In this document: in pieces, positions 10,499 through 24,137 of the stretch
Layout: every line of letters starts with the position of its first letter
How positions within the stretch are numbered: position 1 is the stretch's first letter
Source of the DNA: Corynespora cassiicola
Taxonomy: Eukaryota > Ascomycota > Dothideomycetes > Pleosporales > Corynesporascaceae
DNA length: 64,000 nucleotides
Direction of reading: 5' to 3'
NCBI GenBank assembly: GCA_022059125.1
Contig: JAEUWY010000005.1
Span: forward strand, 6,572,001-6,636,000
Notes under the pieces: generated by a model
The model's database searches: none
Told to the model about the DNA's origin: nothing
What the model saw: the letters and a program-made list of their open reading frames with translations, nothing else
Translations under genes and position numbers: made by a program

Positions 10499-12656
10499 GG
10501 TGTCTCGGAGTTGCTATCCCAAAGCGAGGCTAGAAGGCAAAGGACGAAGCGGACGATCAATCAAGGATGGGTGCGAAGCTAGACGGAGGCGAAGTGGAGA
10601 TGGTTGATGCAACGGCAGTGAGTTGGGATGGGTGCGGTTCAGCTGACGGGCATCTGATTGGTCATGAGCGTTTTGGATGTGGCGTCAGCGGGTTCTCCGG
10701 GATCCTGTGATGGAGGGCTATCAAGCAGAGGCGACATCAGCACACAGCGCAGAGCGTGGAGGCAAGAGTCAGAAGGCGAGAGGCGATGATGAGGCTACAT
10801 TGTTTTGATTCGAAATCCAAGACTCCAAGGCCCGACGTCATCATAACCGAGCTGAATTGCTGGTCAGTCAGCAGGGAGGTAGCCGATGGCAACGAGATGC
10901 CTCGGATTCACGTGGCCTTGGTGCCGAGCCATTGCTCAGCTTGCTGCTCTCCATGGCACGGTGGCCCGTCCCAGGCTCGCACGAGCGCACAAACCTCCAC
11001 GATCCCCAAACTCAGGGTCTTTTGATGTGGTGCGGAGCGGTGCAAGGCAAGGCTCGTCGCATCCATCAGTCCGGGCAAGTCCGCTCGTTGCCCTGCCTTG
11101 TCGCGCGCGTTGCATGGGCGGCCCCGAGTCATTCAAACTTAGGGCGCCCTGCTTTTCCCTCGTGGCATGTCTGCCCACCACCTTCCCTTCCCTTCCCGTC
11201 CCGTCCATGGCGTGCAATCTACATAGCACGTAGTCGGCTGGGCAGCCTGCCCAGGAGCTCGACCATCCGCCCTCGCGCCCCTGAGGACGTGCCTCGAGGC
11301 CCACACGGTGGCCAATCACACCCCGCCGGAACCATTCCTCCTGCGACGACACCCGGCCGCCAAATCCCACGGCGTCTCCCGGAGGAGTGGATCACAGTAG
11401 CATCCATTACAGCGTCTCCACCCACGACCTCGGAGCCTGCCTCGAGGCCCTGCCCATCGTCTTGTCCAAGTCCACCTGCCCGCTCTCATAGGCGCGTCGA
11501 ACCCATCCGCTCCCCTCTCGCCCCGTCCGAATGAAAAAAAAGAGCAGAGCATCCATGTCGTTTAGTCAAGAGCGCGCCCGCAAAAGAGGAACCATGGCCT
11601 CGGCGCCCCATCCATCTATCCCCAACAAGAACCACGGCACTTGCTTGGTGTACTCAGCATCGCAGCCCAGACCCTTCGGGCCCCTCCCATCCAGACATCT
11701 GTAGGCCTAACAATAACACGTCCAAGACAGTCACAGCATCATCCCACCGCCCACCTCCGACCCCCGACCATATTGCTCGACTAATGCCAAGCCGGGAGCG
11801 GGCGCCCACACAGGCCCATTGCCCAATCAGACGCCCCGCCGACGGCCGACGACACACAAGGCGAGCAACGAGACAAATGTCGGTGATCGGTTCTTAGGCG
11901 CAGTCCCGACCCGAGACCCACCCGAGCGTTCTCCTGCCCGGCTAGCTCGAGGGACTAGTCTCCTTAGCCACCGCACGCCTTTTTAGAGCCGCAGTGGCTT
12001 GGCCCGAGGCACGCACGCACCTACGTACTGTACAGTAGGCCGACGGCGACGGCGACGACGACGGCGACGGCGCGTACGTGGGTAAGACGGAGGTATATGC
12101 GCGTCTGTCCGGAAGGAGGGTGAGGTCGCGCGAGCGAGCGGGTGACTAAGTAAGTGGGCGGACGGACGGGGCGGTGTGATCGCCTTGCTTGCATACATCC
12201 ATCCTTCGAACGCGCTAGGACGTCGGGGCCTGCCCAGGTGGGTAGTGAATAGTTTGGAGTTGACGGTTGAGGCGGGTGGGCGGGCGAGTGAAGGCAAGGG
12301 AAGGAACCGCATGCTCAGTACGGGCGGGGGGGGGGATGAATTGGGTTTGGGGTTTTTGGGTTTGGGTTGCGAGTGTGCCTGGGTGGAGTGGAGTGGAGAT
12401 GTGAGATGGGGTTGGCAATTGCCAGTGTAGATGAATGGATGACTGACTGACTGACTGAGCCCCAGCTCGTGCGAGGCCACATGGTGTTTGCGCGTATCTT
12501 GCGCGTTGCCGACTCCACTGCCATGACCGTCGTTGTTGGGGATGGATACCAATACCATACCATGGCCCTACTTGGGAAATCTAAACATCGTACGACTATA
12601 CCGTCGTCCCATTTCGACCAAGATGAGCGACCTCTCTCGCCTCACCCCCCTACTAA

Positions 12657-12676
12657 CCCCCCCCCCCCCCCCCCCC
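12657..12676. repeat. Poly-C tract
   Basis: Twenty consecutive C, preceded by further C-rich sequence. Confidence 0.95.
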
Positions 12677-12835
12677 ATCATCGTACATCCCAGCCGCAAC
12701 TCTCCATCCCTCCATCCCTCCCCCTGCCCACTCTCCCTCTCAATCCATCTCATCTCCGCCCCATCTCTCCAATCTCAATCACCACATGTAAACAAATCTC
12801 CCCGACGATCATGCACCCATCCATGATACCCACAA

Positions 12836-12864
12836 ACGCACGCACGCACGCACGCACGCACACG
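12836..12864. repeat. (ACGC)n microsatellite
   Basis: About seven tetranucleotide units. Confidence 0.9.
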
Positions 12865-13040
12865 CATCCCCAACGCAAGATGGCCGATCCAGGAACACAC
12901 ACCCCCCCATCTCCTCCTTGGCCAACTTGCCCTAACATGCACCTCCCCTACACAACAACACTACACTTCCCAAACCTCGGCCTCGAGACCGGCGACTCGC
13001 ATGCCGCCCTCTTGCTCGCCTTGGCAACCCTCACAACGCC

Positions 13041-13068
13041 GCAGCGCAGCGCAGCGCAGCGCAGCGCA
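13041..13068. repeat. (GCAGC)n pentanucleotide repeat
   Basis: Five and a half near-perfect units. Related GGTGC pentamers recur at about 13168-13188 and 13811-13833 within 800 bp. Confidence 0.9.
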
Positions 13069-15467
13069 CCACGTTTGGACCTGGCGCCACACACACCGCC
13101 TCCCTCGTGGTGAAGGCGCCGTTTCACATAACCGGCAGCCGTGCCATGCGCGTGTGCGGTGCGAGACGGTGCGGTGCGGTGCGGTGTGGCGGCATGTCGT
13201 GCAGTGCAGTGCAGTTGCCGTCGCCCGCTGGATACCAAAACACTAGCGCGTGGCGAACAACGTGCTCGAGCGAGGCGGTTCCATGCACCCTTGCCCTACC
13301 CTACCATTATTTTATTCATCCATCCACTGATGCGTCTGGCAAAGAAGCCCGTGGCTGTTCTGTTCGCCGGGCGTGTGCATTGGCTACCCGGACTTTTGCG
13401 TACCTAGGTAGTAGATGCTGCTGCTGCTGCTACTGCTGCTGCTGGGGCTATGCGTGGACCGGTGCGAGGGCGGTGGCGGGCGGGCGTTCCACGTGTTTGA
13501 CGGCTCCTGTCGGGGGTGTGTGTCTGTGTGTGCCCCGGGTGGTGGTGGTGCTGAAGCAGGGACCGGTGGTGGGACGTGCCACTCCTGTTGTTCCCTTTTT
13601 TTTTGGGTGGCTACCAACGGGCGGTTTGCTGTTGTGGAGTGAAGGGTATGTATGGATGTGGTGGGTTTTGTCCGATCCGAGACGAGGCGGGGCGAGGCGA
13701 GTCAAGTCGGCGGATACTCTCGCTCGCTCGCTCAGCGACGAGGACCAAATTGCCGAGGTATGTGATGGGAGGCGGTGGCTCGGTGTGCGAGTTGCCTGGT
13801 TCGTGCGGTATGGTGCGGTGCGGTGCGGTGCGGCTCTGGAATAGACGCTGCGCTACGGACTGACAGGCAGACGGGCAGGCAGGTAGGTAGTTGGCTAGGG
13901 ACCCAGACACTCCACCACGGGCGTCACCCAGCGAGCCCGCAAAAGGTACCCATCAAACCACCACCAAGCCATGCCATGCCATGCCACCCCGAGTAACAGA
14001 CCGCCCCTCTGCTTGCTAAGACCGCGCTCGAGCTCGTCCAGCGCTATTGGGGGCCAGACCAGATCCCCTTCATTGAGCCCCGTCATGTGTCCCGCCCATG
14101 TGACCTCCTCACCAATTTTGGATCCTACCTAGCCTCTCCCTCTATCCCAAATGTCACACTTCCGTAGTCGCGCGTAGCGCCCGCGGAGACGCAGCGCTCT
14201 GCTGTGCCACTCACCCACATCCCCAACGGTCCCCTCCCCGGGACTCCGGCCAGCCGTCACACAACGACTCCAACATGTTGTCACGGCGACGTCGCAGCCC
14301 TGCGCCTCCCTCCCCTCCCCGGGGCCGTTGCGGCTCCGCACGCCTGTGTGGCCAGCGTCCAAAACTCAATCGCAAATCGAACTCGCGACATCCCGGCATT
14401 TGAATGCATGGTGTGGTAAGCATGAACGCAGCACTTGCGAATGTCAGATCGGCGACGGGCAGAAGGTCGGGGGTTTGAGGGGGGCAAAAAACGTGACAAG
14501 GGAGAGGAGGGGCAGGGAGGAAATTCGGTCTTTAGCATCCACGGGCTTTCTGGCCAATTGTCCATGTCCGACTTGCAATTGGCATTGTTGTCGTCACATC
14601 CACACCCGAATACACGTTGCTCAATGGCTTTTGCTTTTTGATAAAGGGGAGACTTTTTTGATATTGACCACCTAAGCTGGTGGGCATGTGCAACCAAAAG
14701 TGACAGTCTAAACAGTAGATAAAATAGCAGAGACGCACATTCGCGCTTGGTATAATTACGAGAGAAATCCTGGTCCTCCATGGAGTATCGTCAGACAGAT
14801 CCGCCAAACTCATCTATGAACAAGAGTGAGAAATCCGACAAAAAACAAGGTGTATATCCCGAGAGGGGCAGCGCATAAGCTTGCCCTCGTACTTGCCAAA
14901 AAAAAGAAACAGAAATAAAACTTTTGTTTTGAGCCGGTGATGAACGCCAAAGATAATCCCTTTCGCCGCTGTTGAACGACCGAGTCGAAGTCGGGGGGGG
15001 AGCCACAATTCGGATGAGAATTAAAAACAGGTACTAGTGCCCGTCGCCAATCTCCGGAAAGCAAAGCAAAGCAGCAAAAAAACAAAATATGCAGGAACCA
15101 CCAAAACACCTCTCTAATGCACATCAAGTCGTCATACCAGCGCCTTGGGCCGGTCAAATAGATGCACCTCGAAGAGATGTACAGGAAGGGAAAAGGGTAT
15201 GCAAGAGACATCGTATCCAAGGAGACAGCTCGTTGCTGCTCTCGGTAGAGGACGTACCAAGAAGCGCCAGGCTGAATGCAAGGATCGTCATGTGGAAATC
15301 GTGACTGAGTTGTTTGGTGGTGGTGGTGGTGGTGGTGAGGTAGGTAGTCATCAAGAACGCCGAGGAGCCACCGGCTGTGGGTCGCCGCAGATTAGGTTGG
15401 TGGAAGAAAATTGAAGATTCGCGAAGCGATTCGCCCGAGAAGAAGCAAAAGCCTTGCTAGCAGCATC

Positions 15468-17333
15468 TTAGAACATGGAAGTATCCATGCCTGCCATGCC
15501 CGCTCCCGCTACGTTGGCACCCATGTTTAGGCCCTGTAGCTGAAGTTTCTGAAGGTGCAGCTCGGGATTGCAGTTGGGGGCGTGCGCTCGGTGGTACTTG
15601 AGACCGTTGAGGTTCTTGTAGCGCTTGCCGCACACCTCGCAGCGGTATGGCTTCTCCTTCTCCATGCCGACGGTGCCGGGGTAGGGAATCGACGTGACGG
15701 GGTCGACAATGGAGAAGGTGCCGTCTTCGTTTTCCTTGAGCTGCTGGTTCTGGTGACCGTGCTGTGAAGGAGTTAGCCTTGACTCGGTTATGAAAGACTG
15801 GGATTGTAGTACATACCTGCTTGTGGTACTTGAGACCGTTCTGGTTCTTGTATGCCTTTTCGCAGCCAATGACGGGGCACCTAAAGGGCTTGACCTCCTC
15901 AGGGAAGGGGAACTGCGGGACGTTGGCTCCGTTGAGGAGCTGCTGTTCCCGTATCCTCTTGGCCAGCTCGCTCTGGTCGCCGCCGCCGAGTTGGTAGTTC
16001 TTAAAGGCAGCCTGCAGTTGCTGCTGGCTCAGACCAGCGCCCTGCTTGCTGAACAGTCGCTTGCCGGGCTGGTCGATGGTGCCATCGAAGCCGGGCATGC
16101 CAACGCCAAAGTTGCCGTTGCCAAAGTTCATGTCCATGCCGGGCATGGCCATCATGGGAGGGTTGAAGCCGGCAAAGTCGAGGTCGAGCTCGGCGGGCGT
16201 GCCGGGATGTGACGACTCGGGAGAGGTGAGGCTCTGAGCGTTCTGCATGGGCACGGTGCCCAATGTGGGCGTGTTCACCGAGGAGACGGTGGGGTTGTTC
16301 TGCAGGCTGAACTGCTGGGGGCCAGCAGAGGGCGTGGACGGTGACGAGGTGCGCAGTCCATTGTGAGCCTGCATGGTGTTGGCCAGGTTGACGTTGAGCG
16401 GCTGCAGATTCGCCTGGTTCTGGTTGAACTGGTTGTGCTGCGAGGGGAAGGGCGAGGGAGCCTCCTCGATGGGGCCCAGGCCGTCGGCAACGTCGTCCAT
16501 CTCCATGTCGTCCAGCGAGTCCATGTCCTGCACGGTCGAGAGGTTGGTGCGGTTGAAGCCATCAGAGCCGAGGCGCTGTGACCGAGGGCCACCTATTGAG
16601 CCAGAGCGAGGGGCAAAACCGTGCTGGATGTTGGAGGCGGGCTCTCCCTGCGTCTGCGTCTGACCGGGCGTGATGCCTGCGGAAGAGACGCCGCTGGTGG
16701 GCGGCATGCCGCCCTGATTCGACTGCGAGGCCCGCGAGGCGGGGGCATTTGCGTGTGTCTCCTCAAAGTGCTGGAGCAGGTCGTGCAGCGAGGCCAGGGT
16801 CAGGCCGCAGCAGGTGAAGTCCTTCATGAAGTTGGCCTCCATCTTGGGGAGATATGACGACGAGTGGAACGAGGGCGACTGGTTGAAGGCAGCGGCGGGA
16901 GAGGTGCCCGTCATCATGATGCTGTGCAGACGGGTTAGCTGGCATGTCACTGATTCGGCTGGGGAAATTGTACTTACTCGTCACGGATCCACGAGCCGAC
17001 GGAGACGCCGCCCCAGCTCATGCCGTTGAGCAGCGAGCCCATGGCGTTGCTCTCGCGGCGGGGGCGGTCCTTCATGGAGATGGGCCTGGCGCCGTTGCCG
17101 TAAAAGGACGAGCTGAGGGCGTTGCTGATGGAGTCGTGGCGGCCGCCAATGCTGGGGCGGTGCTCGCGCACGTCGAGGCTGGGGCCATTCTGGTGGTTGG
17201 GGGTCGCGTTGAGCTCGCGGTTCGCCTCGGCCTCGCGCAGGGCGAAGGTGAGGTTGGAGGTCTGGTTCTGCGGGGAATTGGAACCGTACCGCGGGGGCGT
17301 AGCGATGTCGATAGGTGAGGCTGCCTGTGCCAT
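15468..17333 (-). CDS. sfp1: Sfp1-like C2H2 zinc-finger transcription factor
   Basis: Exons 17333-16978, 16921-15817 and 15761-15468 give 584 aa from the first ATG (MAQAASPIDIATPP). The introns are 56 and 55 bp with GTAAGT and GTATGT donors. An N-terminal finger-like motif (FTCCGLTLASLHDLLQHFEETH) is followed by a long Ser/Pro/Asn/Gln-rich linker. The C-terminal pair of fingers has the Sfp1 arrangement: CPVIGCEKAYKNQNGLKYH, a linker with FSIVDP and PYPGTVGMEKEKPYRC, then CGKRYKNLNGLKYH, ending at ELHLQK. Sfp1 is the nutrient- and TOR-responsive regulator of ribosomal and growth genes in yeast; that role is inferred here from family. The reading frame stays open, with strongly coding-like codon use, for another about 130 codons upstream of this ATG, so the protein is probably longer at its N-terminus (see findings). 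Confidence 0.85.
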
Positions 17334-17747
17334 GTTGAGCACACGATGCTGGGGCGGGCTCTCTGGGAACAGGGGAAAGCTGCAGTCGCCCGGGTCCTCG
17401 AAGAGGAGGTCGGCGTCGGGGTAGGGCGGACGGGAAGCACCGAGCTCGTGCGGCTTGCGGTGCCAGGCGAAGTAGAGGTTGGAGTCCTTCTTGGAGCGGG
17501 CGAGGTGTGGGGAGGAGACGGCGAGCTCGACGGGGGTGCTGACGGGGGTGCTGTCTGCTGTAGATTCGCGCCCACGGTCACTGACGTTGGGCGAGTAGCA
17601 GAGGGGGGGCGGCGAGGTCTCCTGGGAATCCAGCTTCACGGTAGGCGTGGTGTCGGTGGGAAGGCTGAGGAAAAAGTTGGCGGGGGGGCGAGGGCTGGTC
17701 GGGAGCGGGACTGGATGACAGGATGACTGTTCAGTGCCTTGGGCCAC
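17334..17747 (-). other. Coding-like N-terminal extension of the Sfp1-like gene without an AUG
   Basis: In frame with the Sfp1-like CDS and free of stops for 138 codons, but with no ATG (the first usable codon at 17747 is GTG). Codons such as those for SKKDSNLYFAWHRKPHEL use almost only C or G in the third position, unlike a chance open UTR. Either translation starts at a non-AUG codon or an upstream exon supplies the AUG; CAG acceptors near 17711 and 17561 would allow a join. No minus-strand ATG occurs from 17761 to about 18100. Confidence 0.5.
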
Positions 17748-19243
17748 GAGCAGCGTACAAGAGGAGCGAGGGGTGTGCGAGGCTCGCAGGGGAGGACAAT
17801 TGAGCGAGCAGCTAGGTGCGGGCGAGCCGGCGGGATAAAGTACTCGGGACAGATGCAGCGGTGACGAGTAGTGCTGCTGGACGAGCGGACTGCCTCTGGG
17901 CGCGGTGGTCCAATCCCTGGCGGGCGCGGTCGAATCAGAGGTTGGGGCGGGCGGGCACGCTACTTTGGGGGTTGGCGTCGCTGTCGGGAAGGAGAGGTTC
18001 GGCGATCAGCGAGCTGGGGAGTGGTGGTGATGTGGGTGCGAGAGAGAGGGCAGCGTGTGTGGGTGTGAGGCTATGCGTGTATGAGCGTGTGCGTGTGTGT
18101 GCAGCATCAACGTCGACGCCCCAAAGGCAGCGGCCTCTCGTGCTTTATTATTCTGGGTGGCCATGTTCCGCCCGGAGCAGCCCTGGAGCCACTCTCGCGC
18201 AGCTGGGCAGCCCTGGAGAGAGGCCCGGGAAGGCCTGCCCAGCCCACCCCAGGCCCCCGTACCGTGCTAAGGGCGCGCTGTCACGGCCTATGCGGCCTCT
18301 GCGGCCTCTGCGGCCACGGCGTCCCCACTAGCCCAACCACGCTGGCCCCGGCCGACGCGCCCTGGCGGCGGCCCTCAGGGCTATCAAGGCCCAACGTTGG
18401 GATCATGCCGTCGACGCGCTGCTCGCGCCCCCTCCGCCTGCCTCCGTCGCCTTCTAGAAGGCGGACCGCTGTTCTCGCGTGGCGTGCCCCTCGCCTGGGT
18501 CTTGTCCTGTCGCGCTGCTGGCCTGCTGGCGGGCGGGCAGCCGTCGCCTGGAGGCGTCGTCGCCTGCCTGGCCGCCGTCCGGGTCCTTTTCGGATGCGAC
18601 GCGCAGCCGCCGCTAGAGCGTCCGAGTGTGCAGTGCGTCGCTCGTGGCCAGCGACGACGACGACGAGACGACGACGGCGGCGGCGGCGACAACAAACAGC
18701 AATGCACTCGCAGCCAGCTCCTGGGGAGGCCGCCATGGTCGGTTCGCAGGCCCCGCCCGCCTGCCCGTCATTGGGAGTGCGCAATTTCCTGCTGCAGCGC
18801 TGCACAGTAGCCCGGTGGCCCAGCAGACCAGCGGCCGGCAGGCCAGCAGGCCAGCAGGCCAGCAGCCCTCCCTCGACGGCCGGCCTGCCCACGCTGCGAC
18901 GCCTTGGCTGGGGCTCCCGCTCGCAGCGCGCTTAGCACACACTTAGCACACACCGTCTCGCGACGGCCGTTGACGTTGAGCGCTCGGTGAGCTCGGCAGA
19001 TTGCAGCCATGCCGCCCATGTCCCGGAAGGGCAGCTCGGTTGCGGTGCCATTCTGGGACGGGCTTAGGCCCGGCTTGCCTGTTTGGCTGTGTGGCCTGCA
19101 CCCTCAAGCCCTCGCGCCCGCCCTCCCAGACGTGGCCTCTGCTGTCTCCCGTCTCCTGCGTCCTGTCCGCCGTGCGCACAAATGCCACCCGCACGCGCTG
19201 TGGCGTAGGGCCATGCCTCTACAACCCGCCGTCTACCACCCCC

Positions 19244-19313
19244 CCTACGCATGCCTACGCAGACCTACGCGTACCTACGCAGACCTACGCAGACCTACGC
19301 AGACCTACACATC
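19244..19313. repeat. Decamer tandem array, unit CCTACGCAGA
   Basis: Seven 10-bp units in exact register; the first, third and last differ at the end (CCTACGCATG, CCTACGCGTA, CCTACACATC). Not a CRISPR: there are no spacers. Confidence 0.9.
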
Positions 19314-22300
19314 TGCCCGCGGCTAGGCGAAACTACATCCCACCCCTCCCTGCCCTTCCGGCTGCTCCATCGCCCATCTTCGTCATCCCGCTGTGCAATG
19401 TTATCAGTTATGATGTATGCTGAGGACATGATCGCCTGCAGACCCGCCATTAGGTTCTACGGGCGGTGCAACGGCGGGCCTACTGACTGCCGTCGACCAC
19501 AGGACCGCAGTGTCTTCCATCATGATCAAGCCATGCCATGTCGGCGCCATGCCATGCCTCGCCAGCCCTCGCAGCAGCCCTCGAAGCGGATCCCCGTACC
19601 CCGCCACCCCCAGTCCACTCCCTATCTCCTCCGCTTCCCAGTCCCCTACCAAGTCCCTTCCAGTCCCTTCCAAGTCCTACGGAGGCCCTCTGCGCCCTCG
19701 GATGCTGCATGCTCGTGCCCTGCCCCAGCCTGCCCCGAGACCATCGTGCCGCCGCCCCCTCGTGACCGTTTCCGAAAACCGGAGTCGACGCTCCCAGATT
19801 GCACGGCCAATCATGCCGCGGGCTCCCATGCCAAATAATATCCACGCCCGTTGCCATTGGCTCGATGCTGGCCTCTGGGCGCCGTTTAACGGACCCTGCA
19901 TACGCCCGTCCTCAACCTCTCCCACGTCCCCAGGCCCAAAGCGGCAATCCATTCATCTTGCTACGTACAATGCAGCACGTCTACGCTGCCTTGGCGCCTC
20001 CAAATCCCACGACGTTTGTCATTCCCTTCACTCCTAAACAAAACAGGGCGAGCCGCCTCATCCCTCCCGGATAATCACCATCACCTAGCCCATCGCGGAC
20101 ACTTCGTCCTGTTTCAATCTTCGGCAAAGCGCGGCCACCTCATCACGCCTACGAGGCGCCGTCGTCATGCTGACCACCTGGCGCACGCCTCCAGGCTAGG
20201 AACACGGCAGCGCTATTGCTTGAACTGTTCATCGACCGGGATTTCCAATCTCGCGAGCCCGCCAAGCATGCATCGGACGCGACCAGCCGAGCCCAGAGGC
20301 TGCTCTGCACAGGTGCCCTTTTTGGGGCCTTTGGGGGCCCTTTTTCTGCTCGCCTGCACCGCCGCGCGACGCTGCGCGTAGTGTCATGTCGACGGCTGTG
20401 TGCACAGGTGCGAATATCCCCTCCAGCCTCACCTTCACCCCCTTTACTTCGGTCGAGACGGACTCTCGGAGAACGGCGAAAGCTCGCTGATGATGCTCGT
20501 GGCGCTCGCTGCTGATTCGTCGCCGTCCCACGTTTTCCAAACGCCTGCCGGCGAGGGCATCCTAGGCCTTGAGCCTCTTGGAGTAGGTCAGGCGAGCACC
20601 TACCACACACCTCCTGTCCAGAAACCCAATTCCAGGGACATTTCGCCAGGGATTGCACTACCTCTTGTAGCTAGTCCCGACCGTGACTTGTTTGGCTCTA
20701 GGTAATATTGACATCTGTCACACCATGGCCTGGCCGCCAGTGTATGGATCGCCATGCGCCTACTCTGCCTTGTTTCAGCATTATTCTTAGCCCCCTTCGC
20801 GCTCAGTCAACACCTCTGCCTGCGGTTGCATCGCCTAGCCGTTTCCAGCCGAGACGCCTCGAGGGTCGAGAATGCGGGAATGCGGGTCCGGGGTCACAAC
20901 TATTGGAGGGTCCAGTTTGGGATGAAGTTGGCGGTGAAGGGACAACGTATATCCGAGATCGGACTACCGGGTCCCGTCTACAAGGACACCCCGCCAGCAA
21001 AAATTCCTATGGGCCACCGATCTACCGCCTGCTCCACTACTTTCTTTTCAATACCGACCCAGCACAACGAACCCTAACAGAGGATCACAGCGCGCTTAGG
21101 GCGATCATGGCGCCTGTCTCTCGTACGAAGGCTGGAACACGTCCAGCGTCGCTGTCGCCGCCGCCCATGTACTCTGTACATGTCTCGCCCAAGTGCAGCT
21201 GACTGGGAAGCTTTCGTTCCTGCATTTCGCCGCCGTGAGGCTCAAACCGTCAGCTGCCCAATCTCCGCTTACCATCGGGGCCTGGACCTTCTGCGTTAGT
21301 GCCGTCCTTGTTACGGTGAGCCTTAATCCAACGTCGAGTTCGTCGACCCACTGTCCTGTGGTACTTCGTTGCAGGGCTGGTGGATTTTTTTTTGTCCACG
21401 CCGCGGCACACATGCCCACTTGAATGCTGTGGGGAGCACCGCCGGGACCCGACATTGCCCCGCCCTGGTCGCTAAGCTCACTGACGAATGTGACCGTGGT
21501 TGCAGACTCATCCAAGCGCCGCCTTTACAAAGCACCAACCTCGATCAAAGGAGCATCACTTCAGCTCAGCGTTACCGCAACCAGCCACACATACATGCAC
21601 TTGGCTCTTCTCGTTCTAACCCTCCACATTCGGTCCGAATCATCTTCAACTTACGTTATCGGCCCGGGCAGGGCAGTGGGCGAGCAATCGGATATGTCAC
21701 TTTCCCGTAACGGCGGGAGCTAAGAAGCCGATCGGCTGCGCTACTGACGACAAAGACCCATGTGCGGCATGGAAGGTTCCGATCCTTGGTGGTTACGTGC
21801 AGGTCGCCAAAGCAAGCTGTGAACCTTGCTCTCCTGCATCGTTTCGGTCCTTTGCTTACGACTGGGATCACGTAGCTTTTTGACGTCAGAACGCCTGTTG
21901 TTGAGATGTAGCTACGGGCATTGTGGTAAGCCACGGTGCGGTACCTGTGATAGTCGCCTCTGTGTTGTGCTGAACGGTCGTTTGGCGAGCATAGCGGTAT
22001 ACGGTAGACCCAACGGCACGGAGATTTGGCGGCCAACCCTTTGGAAACCAAGGGCGACGCTGGCGGTATACATTTCCCCCCTCCTGCTGAGCTGCTGAGC
22101 TCCTCAGTCGATCCTCAGCAGACCAACACTGACATCAGGCAATTCTCGGCGCAATGATCTCACAACTGGACCTGGAGCTCCCGCTTTGGCAGACGTCAAC
22201 TTCGAGATAACCGATCGCAACGGCTATCACGATGCCCGAATACCTGGTCGCTGTGCTGCTGCATGCATCAGAACGTGTGCATGCGTGGCTAGAAACTGCC

Positions 22301-24137
22301 GAACGTTATCTGGGACCACTCCACACGGCAAGCTGTGTGTCGATTCATTCACAGCCGATTTCTCCATCGAGCTTATTCGTCGTACTCGGCCTCTCTAACT
22401 GAGACCTCTCATAAAACGCCGTTGCGATCTGCTCTTAACGGCCCGACAAAGGAACGACGGAATCTCCCCCGCAACTCCTTCAGATGCACATCTTCCCAGT
22501 TTCACAACTCGTACGTTGATAGCAGACTCACATGTGAAGTCAGATTCGTTGTGGTTGACGTCGACGTGCGTTGTCAATCTCCCGTCTACTTGACTTGAAC
22601 CAGAAACTCGTAACGAGGATTGAATTCAGATATATTGGCTGCTCCGAATAGCCCCCGTTTTGAGGCAGGTCACCCTTCACCATTCCCGCATACGGTACCC
22701 CGCAAAGGATCGCATTGAGGTCCTGACGTCAATTGAGTTCCGACTTGTTCGAGGATCATGGATTGCCAAAGTTTCACCCCAAACTATGACCTCAGACAGC
22801 TCCTGCGGATCCGCTTGGTTCAAATCTCAAGAGATGGGCGGACAACAGCACCCTCCTGGCGGACTCCGGCGCTTCTTGGTGCTGCAGATGCACCGAAAGC
22901 TTACCTCGACTGTCGAGGACTCGCGCATGTCCGCCTCTTCACCAGACGCTTCCCATGTGAGAAGAGGTGCAAACACCATCCGACAACTCCTCTCCGTACA
23001 TTCGAGGTACGTTTTGCGCTCCGTCGAGATTGTTCCTTCGGAAACTTTGATACAGGGGCCCGCTACGCTTCGGATTGGCAAAGGAAATCTCCAAAACGAG
23101 ACGGCTCCCTGAATCGCAGACGACAACCGAACTGATTGCATTAATTTCGGAACGCGAGCTCGATCTCAAAGGCGCCGATGGCTCGTTACGATTCCGATTT
23201 TATGGGGTACAATTCCGCGCCAGCACGGTTGCATGGAAGCGCCTCGGTACACGTTAAGCGACTTTCGGCTGTCAACCGAAATCCACAAAATTTTCGAAAT
23301 CTCGTGGACGCACTTCCAGTTACCACCAACCTCGAATCTGACCTTCCGCCGAGCCTGAAGAACAGCGTGCAGCCCGCCGATGATGGGCGTGACATTTGCG
23401 ACAGCTTCGAGACCTGCTGGGCGGTACGCAGATGATGAGGGCGCTGAAGGAGAGTGGTCTGTCTGGCCTCGCAAATCCTGCCCTTTGGCGCTCCAGGTCG
23501 ATGGCCGCGACATGGACGTGTCAGAGTCATGGAGCGACCTCCATCCTTTATTTTCACACAGTTTGCTCCAGAACCTACTCATCTAGGCATATCCTTTGAC
23601 AGCAAGCACCCAATCTGCGCGCAGCTCGCGACATGCTCATAGGTACGTTTCTCATCTCCCCGTCTCAAACCTCTCGCCATTACATGATGACACCTTTCTC
23701 TCCTGAGTACTTTCAAACTCCCTGAGGGCCATTTATTTTATATTTTCCAATTGTTCCTACTGAACCCACAAACCACTGCTCCCCCCAGCCGGCAGCCCGT
23801 CATGCGAGTGGAGTGCTGACGTCATTACAGGTAACTGCTGGCCCTCAGCTCGCCTCAGCCCAGCCCAGCCCAGCCCGCCCGCCCTCAGCTCACTTTCAGC
23901 CCTCGCGCCGCCCAAGCCAGCAAGTCTGCCGGCGAATGGGCGGGCGGGCGAGCGGGCGCGCACACACAGGCACAGGCACAAGCACGCGCGCAATGGCGGA
24001 GCACGCAATCGTGTCCCGCGCGCCAGCTCATTCTTGCTGCGCGCTGCAGGAGTGCTGCGTGCGTGTGTGCGTGTGTGCGAGCCATGTGCATGCTTCCGGA
24101 GCTCGTATCGTGCATGCGGGCAAGGGGCTCGTATTGT

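Larger units (their letters stand above)
10499..15467. other. Five-kb gene-free, microsatellite-rich desert 3' of the Sfp1-like gene
   Basis: No frame longer than about 225 codons, no codon bias, no family match. It holds many simple repeats: poly-C at 12657-12676, (ACGC)n at 12836-12864, (GCAGC)n at 13041-13068, (GGTGC)n at about 13168-13188 and 13811-13833, and (CTG)n at 13416-13444. Open frames here are overlapping, low-complexity and on both strands. Confidence 0.65.

Noticed and set aside
14340..14400. AGTTCGATT on the minus strand resembling a tRNA T loop
   Set aside because: Stem and loop cannot both be satisfied, and no D arm or acceptor stem is found.
19244..19313. Possible CRISPR-like array
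   Set aside because: Units are directly adjacent with no spacers, and the genome is fungal.
20700..23650. Clusters of 60-165 codon frames on both strands
   Set aside because: No frame dominates, third-position bias is lacking and no motif is recognisable. Treated as noncoding.
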